The position numbers and the translations under genes are program-made. This document shows positions 37,285 to 64,000 of a DNA stretch of 64,000 bases, in pieces; within the stretch, counting starts at the first letter, position 1, and each line of letters opens with the position of its first letter. Source of the stretch: Atrina japonica (Eukaryota > Mollusca > Bivalvia > Pterioida > Pinnidae); the NCBI GenBank assembly GCA_030159075.1, contig BROG01000464.1, positions 1 to 64,000 of the forward strand, written 5' to 3'. Below the pieces are notes generated by a model, which saw only the letters and a program-made list of their open reading frames with translations, was not told the origin of the DNA and did no database searches.

Positions 37285-38530
37285 TCAGTGGCGTAGCTGT
37301 GTCCAGAAAAGTGGTGGGGGCACAACCGTTCAAAATACTGAGAATAATTTACAGGGCGGATCCAGGAATTTTCAAAGAGGGGGCGTAACTTTTGGGGGGT
37401 GACAAGACGTCATGCGCGGTTGCAGTAATGTAGGACGCAAATCCAACGGTGGTTTTAAAGGGGGATAGGTTTGAGGCTGGTGACATTAATTAAACTTGTT
37501 TATACTTTAAAAATTTAAACTTAGATTAAAACTGTTAATGTAATGCATAGATTCTACCTCATCAATAATAGAGTGATGATTTCAAGTGATGTAAATCTTA
37601 AGTAAAGTCGCCCAGCGGAGCGAGGAGCGAACATTTTTGGAAATTTGTCTTTAATTTTTCAACTTTTTATAAAAAAAATGAAAAGTTTAACACCTACACC
37701 TATTTTATCTACTTTAAGCGATATCCCCCAAACATTGAGTTATGACCTCCTTATCGTTAAAAATATCGTTGATGGATTAATTCGAAAGCCCGATGAGGTA
37801 TCCTCTAGCTTCCAGGCACCAAAATCGCCATTTTCCCTTGGTCCAGGGGTATGTTTCCCAGCAATTTTCATCTATTAAAGCCAAAAGAGTTAATTATCAC
37901 ATTGCAAATCGTTTTTATTTCGGCCAAATATTACATTAAATTGACATGCGTATCATTTATCAAAAATGAAATTGAGCATCAGCAAACACAAATGCATAAG
38001 AATGGTGAGGGAGTCCAAAAAATTTTTGATTATTCAAAATTCTGCGAAGCCGTTTCCTGGATTCCAGACGTGTTGATGATTTATTTAAAAAATGATATGT
38101 GAGAAAGTGTGGGAAGGGGGAACCCCTGGCCGCTCCGGTACCTACGCCTACATACATATAATGTGTAAATAACTTACATTTTCGGATACAATGCAAAATT
38201 TGCCAAGTTTACAAAAAAAAAAAAAAAAAAATCATATTCACACAAGCTGAGGAAAAGAAAACGAAAATTTCTTTTACCGAAATAATGTGCAACAGCGAAG
38301 GAAGAGTATATATATTGTAATTGTTTTGGCCGAGAGTAGCGAGGCGCGAAAATTTTGTAGATTTCGGAAAATAAATTATTAAAGAATTATAACTACTGCT
38401 TTGAAAAAATCTAAAATTTAAAAAGAAATGTGGCTGTGTGATGAAAGAAATTACGTCAAAAAGTGGGGGGACACAAACATACTTGTGCCCCCGTTTCAAA
38501 AGGGGGGGCTCATGCCCCTGCTGCCCCACT
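37285..38530. repeat. Long dispersed repeat, copy 1
   Basis: Starts gtggcgtagctg-gtccagaaaag, has tccaggaattttcaaagagg, aggcaccaaaatcgcc and ttgacatgcgtatcatttat, and ends in aagtggggggacacaaacat. Matches 39812-41060 in the same order over ~1.2 kb. Several 'gcgaaaattttg' phrases. No coding recognised. Confidence 0.85.
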
Positions 38531-38718
38531 CCTTGTCCAACACCCTTGACTGTCCTCAGTACGGGCTCGCGTCCCACTAGAAAGTAAGGCTTAGCTGATT
38601 TTGTAAGAAGGTTAAGCTCTATACATGGATGATTATGCGACATGTAATTTATAAGGATTTGAATGCCAATAAAATTAAAATACACTTGTATATCTATGAC
38701 TAGCCTACAGTTATAGTG

Positions 38719-38728
<10 letters not shown>

Positions 38729-38788
<60 letters not shown>

Positions 38789-38799
38789 TAGATAGATAG
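38729..38799. repeat. (CA)n then (GATA)n microsatellite
   Basis: About 29 CA units at 38729-38786 followed by three GATA units. Confidence 0.95.
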
Positions 38800-38809
38800 G
38801 GCCTAGTAT

Positions 38810-39480
38810 GATGGGGGTGTAATTTTTAGAAAATCGTCGCGGTAGCGATGCGCGAAAAATTCAGGAAATTTGTTATCAATTTTCGACTTTTCATAGAAAA
38901 ATAAAGGTTGTACATTTATTTTACAGGGGTCACATTTTGCAGCGCTTCTGTATGGATATTTCCATGGTCACTGCACTGACATAATTTATCATGTTCCCAC
39001 TTTTTTATTTACCAGGGGTTTTACCACCCCCCCCCCCCAAAAAAAAGGTGGGAATATACCATATCCTTCGTAAATCAAAAAGTCGGAACATGATAATTAT
39101 ACTAAGTATTGGATTTATTATGAGGAATTTTTTATAATGATGTCGGTTTTTACGCCAAAAAATAAAATTGCAATTTGGAAATCTGTAGGTCCGCATTTTT
39201 CTGCCTTCGGGCGCGAAATACGCCTGGCAATTCGCTTACACTGATTAACCTCCTAAAATAATGTTGACTCGGTAAAAAATGAAAAAAAATATTTAAAATT
39301 GGGACAGAATTTCGACACTGAATTATTAACTCTCTATCCTTAAAAATATTTCATTGATAGATTAATTTAGTGGAATTTGGCAACTGCTGGGAGTAAGCTC
39401 CCGAGATACATCAGTGGAATTATCCGTAATCTCTGAAGTTCCAGACACAAAAACACCATTTCCCCCAGTTCTATAATATT
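38810..39480. repeat. Long dispersed repeat, diverged partial copy
   Basis: Shares aaatttgttatcaattttcg, cttcgggcgcgaaatacgcc and cagacacaaaaacaccattt with the two fuller copies either side. A C9/A8 run lies at about 39029-39046. Confidence 0.6.
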
Positions 39481-39811
39481 CACAATATATTTTCATCCTT
39501 TCATGTTTTCATGTTGATATTTACTTTTTTCTTTTTCTTGAAATGCGACAGCTTAATAGTAAAAATATTAATGAAGAGTATTTAGAAAAATCAATGATAT
39601 ACACATATATATAGAATGACAGAAAATGTAAATGTCGCCATCCGAGGTCCTATGTTATTGGACTACGTTTGTATCGTGGTCAACGGCATGCTTCACAGAA
39701 GAGTTCAATATTAAAAGCCCCAGATACATGTAGTGCATTCATGAAATAAAAAGATTATTTACCCCAAATAATTTGAATTTCTACAAACACAAATCTTACA
39801 TTCAAGAGGCA

Positions 39812-41060
39812 GTGGCGTAGCTTGGTCCAGAAAAGTGGCAAAACCGTTCAAAATATTGAGAATCGATTACAAGGGTGGATCCAGGAATTTTCAAAGAGGG
39901 GCGTAACTTTTTTGCAGTGGTGTAGGAAGCAAATCAAAAGGTGATTTAAAAAGGGGTAAGGTTTGAGGCTGTGACATTAATTATACTTGTTTATACTTTA
40001 AAAATTAAATCAAAACTGTTTATGCAATGCATACCTCATCAATAGTAGAGTGATGATTTCATCAATAGTAGAGTGATGATTTCATCAACAAAAGAGTGAT
40101 GATTTCAAGTTGGAGTGGTGTAAAGTCGAGGCGCGAAAATCGTTGGAAATTTGTCTTTAAATTTTCGACTTTTTTGGATCCCTTTTCTCTGCATCCAGAC
40201 GCGAAAATACGCATAGCAATCCGCTAATAAACCACTTTGATTATTCTTCTCAAAAGAAGATAGGATCAGCAAAAAAGTTACTAAAATCGGAACAAAATTT
40301 TGTGAGGCGTCCTCTAGGTTCCAGGCACAAAAATCGGCGTTTCCCCGAGGTCCAGGGTATGCTTATAAGAAATGTTCAATTATTAAAACCCAGAGAGTTA
40401 ATTATCACATTGCGACTCGTTTTTATTCCGGCCAAATATTGCATTAAATTGACATGCTTATCATTTATCAAAAATAAATTGAGTATCAGCAAACACAAAT
40501 GAATGCAGAGCATGATGAGGGAGTCCAGAAAATTTTTGATTTTTAAAAGTTCGGGGAAGCCTTTTTTTCTGGATTCCAGACGTGTTGATAATGTATAAAA
40601 AAATTGGTATGTGAGAAAGTATGGGGAAGGGCGTCCCTGGTCGCCCCGGTACCTACGCCTACATACATGTAATGTGGAAATACTGAATTGGTAAGATATA
40701 ACTTACATTTTGATATAATGCAAAATTTGCCAAGTTTTCAAATAAATTTTCATATTCATACAAACCGAGTAAAAGAAAACAAAAATGTCTTTACCGAAAT
40801 GATGGGAAACAGAGAAGGACAAGTATATATCATGTGATTTTTTGGCCGAGCGTAGCGAGACGCAAAAATTTTGGTAATAGTAAGTACTGATTCCGAAAAA
40901 TCAATTATTCAAGAATTATAACTACTGCTTTGAAAAAATCAAGTACATGTATTTCATGTATTTAAAGAAAAATTGTGGCTGTGAGATAAAAGAAATTACG
41001 TCAAAAAGTTGGGGGGGGGGGCACAAACATATGTATCCCCTCCCAGTTTCAAAAGAGCGG
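39812..41060. repeat. Long dispersed repeat, copy 2
   Basis: Direct-orientation partner of 37285-38530, with several internal small deletions. 'gtagagtgatgatttcatca' is tandemly repeated at 40040-40090. Confidence 0.85.
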
Positions 41061-42379
41061 GAGCACGCCCCTTGTCCTACACCATTAAAGAGGGGTCCAG
41101 ATTTTGATTTAGTTTTAGAAGCTTTGATCATGCTATTTTCTGCCTTGCAGACACTATAACTACCATTTTCTCTCTCATTTTCTTCTTCTTCACAAAAAGA
41201 GTAAATCTTAGGGGAGGGGACACTTTATAAAGAGTTATCAGTAAGTTCTCGACTTAACCGGAGAAAAACTGGGTTTACCCGGGTTAATAAACCAAGTTTC
41301 CCCTAGAAAAATCTAGTCAGTTATCTGAGAAAAGCTAGCTTAAATGAATACGTATTAATGTGATTATAGGACAGTTATCGATAAATCTAGTTTTCTGCAT
41401 TTAATTCAAATCAGCGCGACGCAAAAATAAAAAAAATGAGTTAAGGTATAAATTGTGTAAATGAGTAAGTTAAATTCAGATAAATCCGTCGTAATCTCGA
41501 CAAATTCCAGAAAAAAAAATTAAATTTCATTGCAATATCATAAAAATAAGTTTTCTTTAGAAGAAAGTCTTATATTTGATATTAATTAAATATTTGCGAA
41601 TGATTATTGTACAGAAATCATCAAACAATTACAACAACTATGTTTTTATGTTTAATGCCATCGAGCGATTTAACTCCAAGATTAGTGCTTTGGCAAGTAT
41701 AAATCCAAAATAACAATGTGCAAGATTTTTCCATCTCCGATATTTGATCCCCAAAAACCGTATATCTGTACATGGGACATACCTATCTATCATAAAATAT
41801 AATCATTATAGTACCTTACCTGGCATCAAATTTTGACCTTTTATACAATGGGTACCTTAAACCTAGTTTTTCTCGAAACTCGCATTAACTTGAGAAAAAC
41901 TAGAAAAGAACTGCAGAAAAAAAAGTTTCATTTACAAGTATGTGATGTAAAGGCCGCGTGCTTCCAACTTTAAAGATGATATTTCCCTTAATGTGACAGT
42001 TTGAATTTTAACAGTTGTTTAAAGGGTCAATACTTGTCATTAAATTATCTACCAAACAATCAGTACTTTCAATGCAAACATTAAGTTTACCAGTTTTCAG
42101 CAATTTTTGTTATTTATTTTCTATGGTTTTTACCCTAAAACTCCCAAACGCCCTAACTCCCATCGTGCTAACATGTCACATTTTGTTGCATTTTTGATAG
42201 GCTTTCAGAAAAACATAACCTTCGAAATAGCCAGGGGACTAAAGTATTTTATTAGCTTTTGAAACCGGGGAGCTTTATCGGAACTTCTCGGTAGCGATTC
42301 CTACACTAGTGTTAAATGCTAAGTGATCCGAAAAATTCCGAGTGATTTCACAACTGCAACTTTACATGTGTTTCCTTTA
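41061..42379. other. AT-rich intergenic DNA between the two genes
   Basis: No gene or clear repeat. 'gagaaaaactgggtttaccc' (41262) and 'ctagtttttctcgaaactcg' (41862) hint at an inverted-repeat element, left uncalled. Confidence 0.35.
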
Positions 42380-42443
42380 GCGGGCAGCCATATTTGTCGG
42401 TGTCAACGTTGTTCTAGCCAGCTATTGACACCGAATAAACACA
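42380..42443 (+). promoter_or_regulatory. Possible ABCE1 first non-coding exon / promoter
   Basis: A less AT-rich patch with GCAGCCATATTTG (YY1-like) is followed by unique sequence ending acaca|GTAAGT. It lies upstream of the first coding exon, which has an acceptor and therefore needs an upstream exon. No other strong candidate is clear, and repeats fill most of 42900-45230. Weak inference. Confidence 0.25.
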
Positions 42444-42907
42444 GTAAGTATATGCGGTAGAAGAACAAGAGACAAATAATTTTACACGTTTGACTCTTGA
42501 ATTTTAAAATCTCAATTATTTCATCAGTATACTTCAAATTTAAATTCAACTGATCCGATTAATTGATGCCGTATGGCCTGTATTTTTTGGATAACTTTAC
42601 TGTTGAGTTGGGTCCTCACGAGTTAGGCCTTTAGACGCCAGATTGGTATTAATTTGTCTCAGAATAAATGAAGAATTACTTTTTATGAAGGGGGTGCTTC
42701 AAAATTATACTGGATCTATAACTATAATTCCTTTGGAGGGATTCTGTCGTGGACCGTTTCATATGCTGTGTTTTAGTACTTTTACAACATTGCCCCACCA
42801 GAATCCCTTCTCAAGACTTCATGGATTTTTGGGGAAATAGTTTTACTCTGGTGACCAACTCTCTTCAAGAGGACAGAAAAAAATTGGTGACAGACAATTG
42901 GTAGGTC

Positions 42908-43214
42908 ATGCGTCATTTCTGAGCCAGCCTGGTTCGGTTGGTAGCACTCTCGACTCTTTGATTGTGAATTCGAGTCCCGTCGGCGGCAATTGGTTTCCTG
43001 TCCTTCGGATGAGACAGTAAAAACCAAGGTCCCGTGTCACATTAGGGGTCGGAACATAAAAGAACCCTCACTGCTCAATGGCCATAAGTGCTGAGCATAG
43101 GCCAAATTTTGGAGCCCTTCATCGGTATTTGGTGATGTCTCCATATGAGTGAAACATTCTTGAGTGGGATGTTAAACAACAATAAAAAAAACAAACAAAC
43201 AATGTGTCGTTTCT
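42908..43214 (+). mobile_element. tRNA-derived SINE, family 1, with diverged target-site duplication
   Basis: Head gagccagcctggttcggttg, B box aattcgagtccc, body as in the other copies, tail (CAAA)n. ATGCGTCATTTCT (42908-42920) and ATGTGTCGTTTCT (43202-43214) flank it with two mismatches. Confidence 0.9.
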
Positions 43215-43296
43215 AGACATATTTTTCTTTGAATCCAAACAATGTCTTGTTTAAAATCCTCAATAATAGAACTTAGAAACTGAAATATCACATAAT

Positions 43297-44213
43297 CAGT
43301 GTTTTATCTAGGCCGCGCCATTGCGCCAATGGCCTGCTGAAATCAGACATGGCACAATTAAAATTCAATGATGGGCCACTCGGGCGCAATGCTAATCTTC
43401 CCAGTGATAACTTTATTTCAATTAAATGTCCGCGTATAAGCTGAAATAATACCTTGAAATGTAACATCGTGGATAGTCTAACGCGAATAATTCAAGCCCG
43501 CTCCGTTTCCGATTATCTCCATACTACGCTAGGTTAATGCAGTGATCGAAGTGAACAGAATATAACGACTGAATTATTTGGGTTATGGATAGTCTTGAGC
43601 AAACCACATAGCAGAAAGTAACTGCCTGGTATTATTAGTTGAAACGAGGTTTCAGTGCCAGAGTCTGCCAAACGCTTAAGGTCTGCTATATGCTGTCAAG
43701 CGTATTATGTGCTGCGTCCATGTGCAGACGACATTTTTCTCTCTGTCATAATTTAAAAACATGAAGAGAATATCAGACTTTTTCTTAGTCACCCAGAGTT
43801 CTAAAAAAGCTCGAAATGATATTCAAAACAACCCAAGTTCGTCATCAAGTGTAAAAAAAAACACCAGAAAAACCAGAATCTGTCTCTGAAAATCAGAAAG
43901 TTTCAAAATCATTGGTTACACGACGAACGTTTTAAAAACTGGTTGACTTATGGTGACAAATCTTGTACCGTGAACTATAGTGTATGCACAAAATTTTAAA
44001 AAGTAAATCCCTTCAATACAGGGTGTACCATTTTTTGTTTATTGGTGAACAATGTACATGGACAATTATGATGGTTACAGTAAACTCTTAACTCGTCACA
44101 ACTGGTCAGTTTTTCTTTATATGTTATGGCCCCTTCTTTTTGAAAATGGCCCCCTGATTTTAATAGCATGGGCCCGTCTGGCCCCCTTGTTCGTGGTACT
44201 AGATTGAACACTG
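43297..44213 (+). mobile_element. hAT-like transposon remnant
   Basis: Ends CAGTGTTTTATCTAG and, reversed, CAGTGTTCAATCTAG; flush CATAAT on both outer sides (43291-43296, 44214-44219). It carries a transposase N-terminal fragment (43761-43996) but is far too short for a complete transposase. Confidence 0.78.
43761..43996 (+). pseudogene. hAT transposase N-terminal fragment, ZNF862/KIAA1586-like zinc finger
   Basis: ATG opens MKRISDFFLVTQSSKKARND. After a frame change, FQNHWLHDERFKNWLTYGDK and SCTVNYSVCTKF follow; this WL-(x)-W-Y-C-x-x-C pattern resembles the TTF/BED-type DNA-binding finger in hAT transposases and their domesticated relatives. It stops at the zinc finger, so it is a remnant. 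Confidence 0.65.
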
Positions 44214-44217
44214 CATA

Positions 44218-45224
44218 ATTATTTAGGCCGAACTTTCTGCCCCAATTTTAAGCAATTTTGTTGTTGTAAAATCAGGGGCAGAAGTCCTCCCATATACTTT
44301 CTTCGTAGCAAGATGCTGTGACATTTTCACAGTAGTTTAGCAATTGTTTTAACAATCTATTTCTCATCGCTGACATTTGATATTTGTTGTGTAACAGTCA
44401 TGGATATAGGCAGATTAGCTGTCTAGTCCATCAGCTAGCTTTTGTGGCTGGACGGTTAGCATTTATATCCATGTACTGAAGTTAAGCAATGGCGAGCGTG
44501 GTCAGCATCTGGATGGGTGACAATCCGATGTGTTGCGCTCGGCACGTTACATTTGGTGGCAGCGAGAAAGCCTGTAATCCAGGAGATACAGCTGAAGGGC
44601 ATAGTGTAAGCTGTGGATTTCAGGTTGAACCCATGAAGCTTCGGGACGAATCTTGTCAGCGGAGAGGGTAGTGTAACAGTCATGGATGCTTACTTGATCT
44701 TTAAAATTTATAAATCCATCATCACTAAGTTATGACATGACATAATGCCATATCTATGAGATATTTATTCTAGCTACCTATCGTTTTTTGTATTCAAGTC
44801 ATCTGTCTCCATTATGAACATGAGAAAATCTAAGACGTTCGCTGATTGGTTAACTTTAAGATAACAATGAATATGCATTTATGATCAACCAATCAGCGGA
44901 CGTCTTAGTTATTCTTATGTTCAAAATGGAAAACGAGATGACATGTAAATAGAAATGATGGGTAGCTTGAATTCATGTCTTATATGAATGGAATTATGTC
45001 ATGTCATGACTTAGTGATGATGGTTTTATAAATTTAAAAGATCAGGTAAGCGTATCAACAAATATCAGACGTTGGCGATAAGAAATAGATGGTTAAAATG
45101 ATTGATAAACTGCTGTGAAAATGTCACAGCATCTTGCTACGAAGAGGACTTCTGCCCCTGATTTTACTAAAATAAAATTGCTTAAAATCATATCAGAAAG
45201 TTCGGCCGAATAATTGTTCTGCCT
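44218..45224. mobile_element. 1-kb palindromic (foldback) element
   Basis: Left arm aattatttaggccgaacttt ... agcaagatgctgtgacattt ... gatatttgttg, right arm the inverse (caacaaatatc ... aaatgtcacagcatcttgct ... aaagttcggccgaataatt). The inner arms pair too (44690-44850 with 44870-45053), meeting at 'cgctgattggtt/aaccaatcagcg' around 44861. About 365 bp per arm once the TRIM insert is removed. Confidence 0.88.
44390..44687 (+). mobile_element. TRIM-like LTR element with a 5S-rRNA-like LTR, inserted in the palindrome's left arm
   Basis: Candidate LTR 44390-44551 begins TGTAAC and ends GTTACA (perfect 6-bp inverted ends). Two bases later, TGGTGGCAGCG (44554) matches the 3' end of tRNA-Leu as a primer binding site. 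About 100 bp of internal DNA has no ORF; purine-rich gcggagagggtag precedes a second TGTAACAGTCATGGAT (44672-44687), taken as a truncated 3' LTR. Inside the LTR, gaagttaagcaa and ggtcagcatctggatgggtg (44478-44520) match the A and C boxes of the 5S rRNA internal promoter. The opposite arm of the palindrome lacks the insert. Confidence 0.72.
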
Positions 45225-46224
45225 GACACATTCTTTTCTCTCGGACTTGAATGGTGACTTGTTTACATTTCATGATCATCTCAACTGGCAAACAGGCTAT
45301 ATTCTGTTTTACTATTCTTCGTTGGAAGCCCTTACAAAGTGAAGCTTATGTTTTCTGACTTACATTGTACAAAAAGCTATCAAAGATTTAGACAAAGATT
45401 AAAAAATATATGTAGAAACGAAAGATGACCTACTGATTGTATGTCACCAATGAAGGTAGGGTATTTGTTGTTTTAAATCCTCTTGAAAGTGTGTTTTTTC
45501 CTGAATAAAACTATGAAGGCTTGACAAGGGATTTGGTGGGGGCAACATTAAAATGCAGCATAAGAAAATGTGCCATGACAAAATCCCCAAAGAGATTAAC
45601 TAGATCTACATGTAGTCTAGTCAGAGATGTGTTATATATACATCACTTGACTTTGGTCTGCTGGAAACGATGATATTTGATTGTGGGCCTGCCATTTATG
45701 ATTTAACAAGTTTTAGGGGAGGCAGACAGGCCCTACATGTACCTCAATGTTACTGCCAAAATCTAACTCTTACTGTGCTAGCAAATGGCAATATCTTCAA
45801 AATCTAAATGGCAAACATCATTATGTTTAACTTTATTTTACTGTAAATGATGTGAAGTACCATGATATAATGATTATGGTTAGCTGAAAAAGATATGTTT
45901 CATTAGAAAACAAATTGAGGGAATCATCAATTATTTGTTCTGGGCTTGTTTTGTTAGAATTTCCTTTCATTGATCTGTTCACCTACTTACCTGTGCAGAA
46001 AGGGTAAGTTATCTTAGCGAAAGGCCTACCAGTTCCCAAATGGCAGAACCATAATTCATGTTAGAGGAGGCAGTCCAAACATTATCCAACTCTGGGAGTC
46101 TTAATTATTATAGTACATGTACTAAGATCTAAATCTCAAACTTAATAATGTACAACCTTTTATCTCGTCAATGATATGATTATATCCTTCATATACATAG
46201 AAATATTCCTTCTTTTTTTTTTAG
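45225..46224. other. Upstream of the ABCE1 first coding exon
   Basis: AT-rich, no repeat recognised. A GTAGGG-type donor at about 45453 could end an alternative non-coding exon; not supported further. Confidence 0.3.

Positions 46225-64000
<17,776 letters not shown>

Noticed and set aside
38209..38781. 190-codon minus-strand ORF starting with Cys-Val repeats
   Set aside because: It starts in the (CA)n microsatellite and runs through a dispersed repeat; no recognisable domain.
44470..44545. 5S rRNA gene or pseudogene
   Set aside because: Only the second half of 5S is recognisable, no T-run terminator follows, and the segment lies within a repeat whose ends recur at 3081.
44389..44687. TGTAACAGTCATGGAT as a target-site duplication
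   Set aside because: The uninterrupted opposite arm of the palindrome does not contain it, so it belongs to the inserted element.

Overview
The window is eukaryotic nuclear DNA, very AT-rich, with spliced genes, canonical GT-AG introns and dense repeats. Several repeat families look like ones common in bivalve molluscs: AGCCCACCAT hairpin repeats, 'ggtcacctgagt' repeats, 'gagccggcctggctcag' SINEs and Penelope-like reverse transcriptases. That gives a bivalve (oyster, mussel or scallop type); the species cannot be fixed from sequence alone.

Two conserved protein genes lie head to head. On the minus strand (17078-36344), nine exons give a complete 350-residue deubiquitinase of the USP12/USP46 family, with the Cys and His boxes, the Asp region and the zinc-binding CxxC pairs all intact. 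On the plus strand (from 46225 to the window end), ten readable exons give ABCE1 (RLI1), the Fe-S/ABC ribosome-recycling ATPase. It runs from the first Fe-S ligands to the Walker A of the second ATPase domain and leaves the window unfinished. ABCE1 has two local problems: the short GCGIC segment of the second Fe-S cluster is absent, and about 13 nt are missing at the Walker B of NBD1, beside a tandem array.

The ABCE1 introns carry five copies of a C/D-box snoRNA-like element, a 65-bp tandem array built on the end of one coding exon and its 5' splice site, and a copied fragment of another exon.

The rest is mobile and repetitive DNA. 1-7000: three Penelope-like fragments, one nested in a decayed inverted-repeat element, and a 5S-like LTR copy. 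7000-17000: SINEs, minisatellites and a CAGAGGTGCCAAC-ended element. 17000-36300: USP introns with a 54-bp satellite interrupted by a TTAA-flanked element, two 'gatatcaa' minisatellites and many MITEs. 36400-46200: a long dispersed repeat in two copies, a hAT remnant with a transposase zinc-finger fragment, and a 1-kb palindrome whose left arm was invaded by a tiny LTR element. That LTR contains a 5S-rRNA-like internal promoter, which recalls plant Cassandra TRIMs; it is the most novel candidate here.
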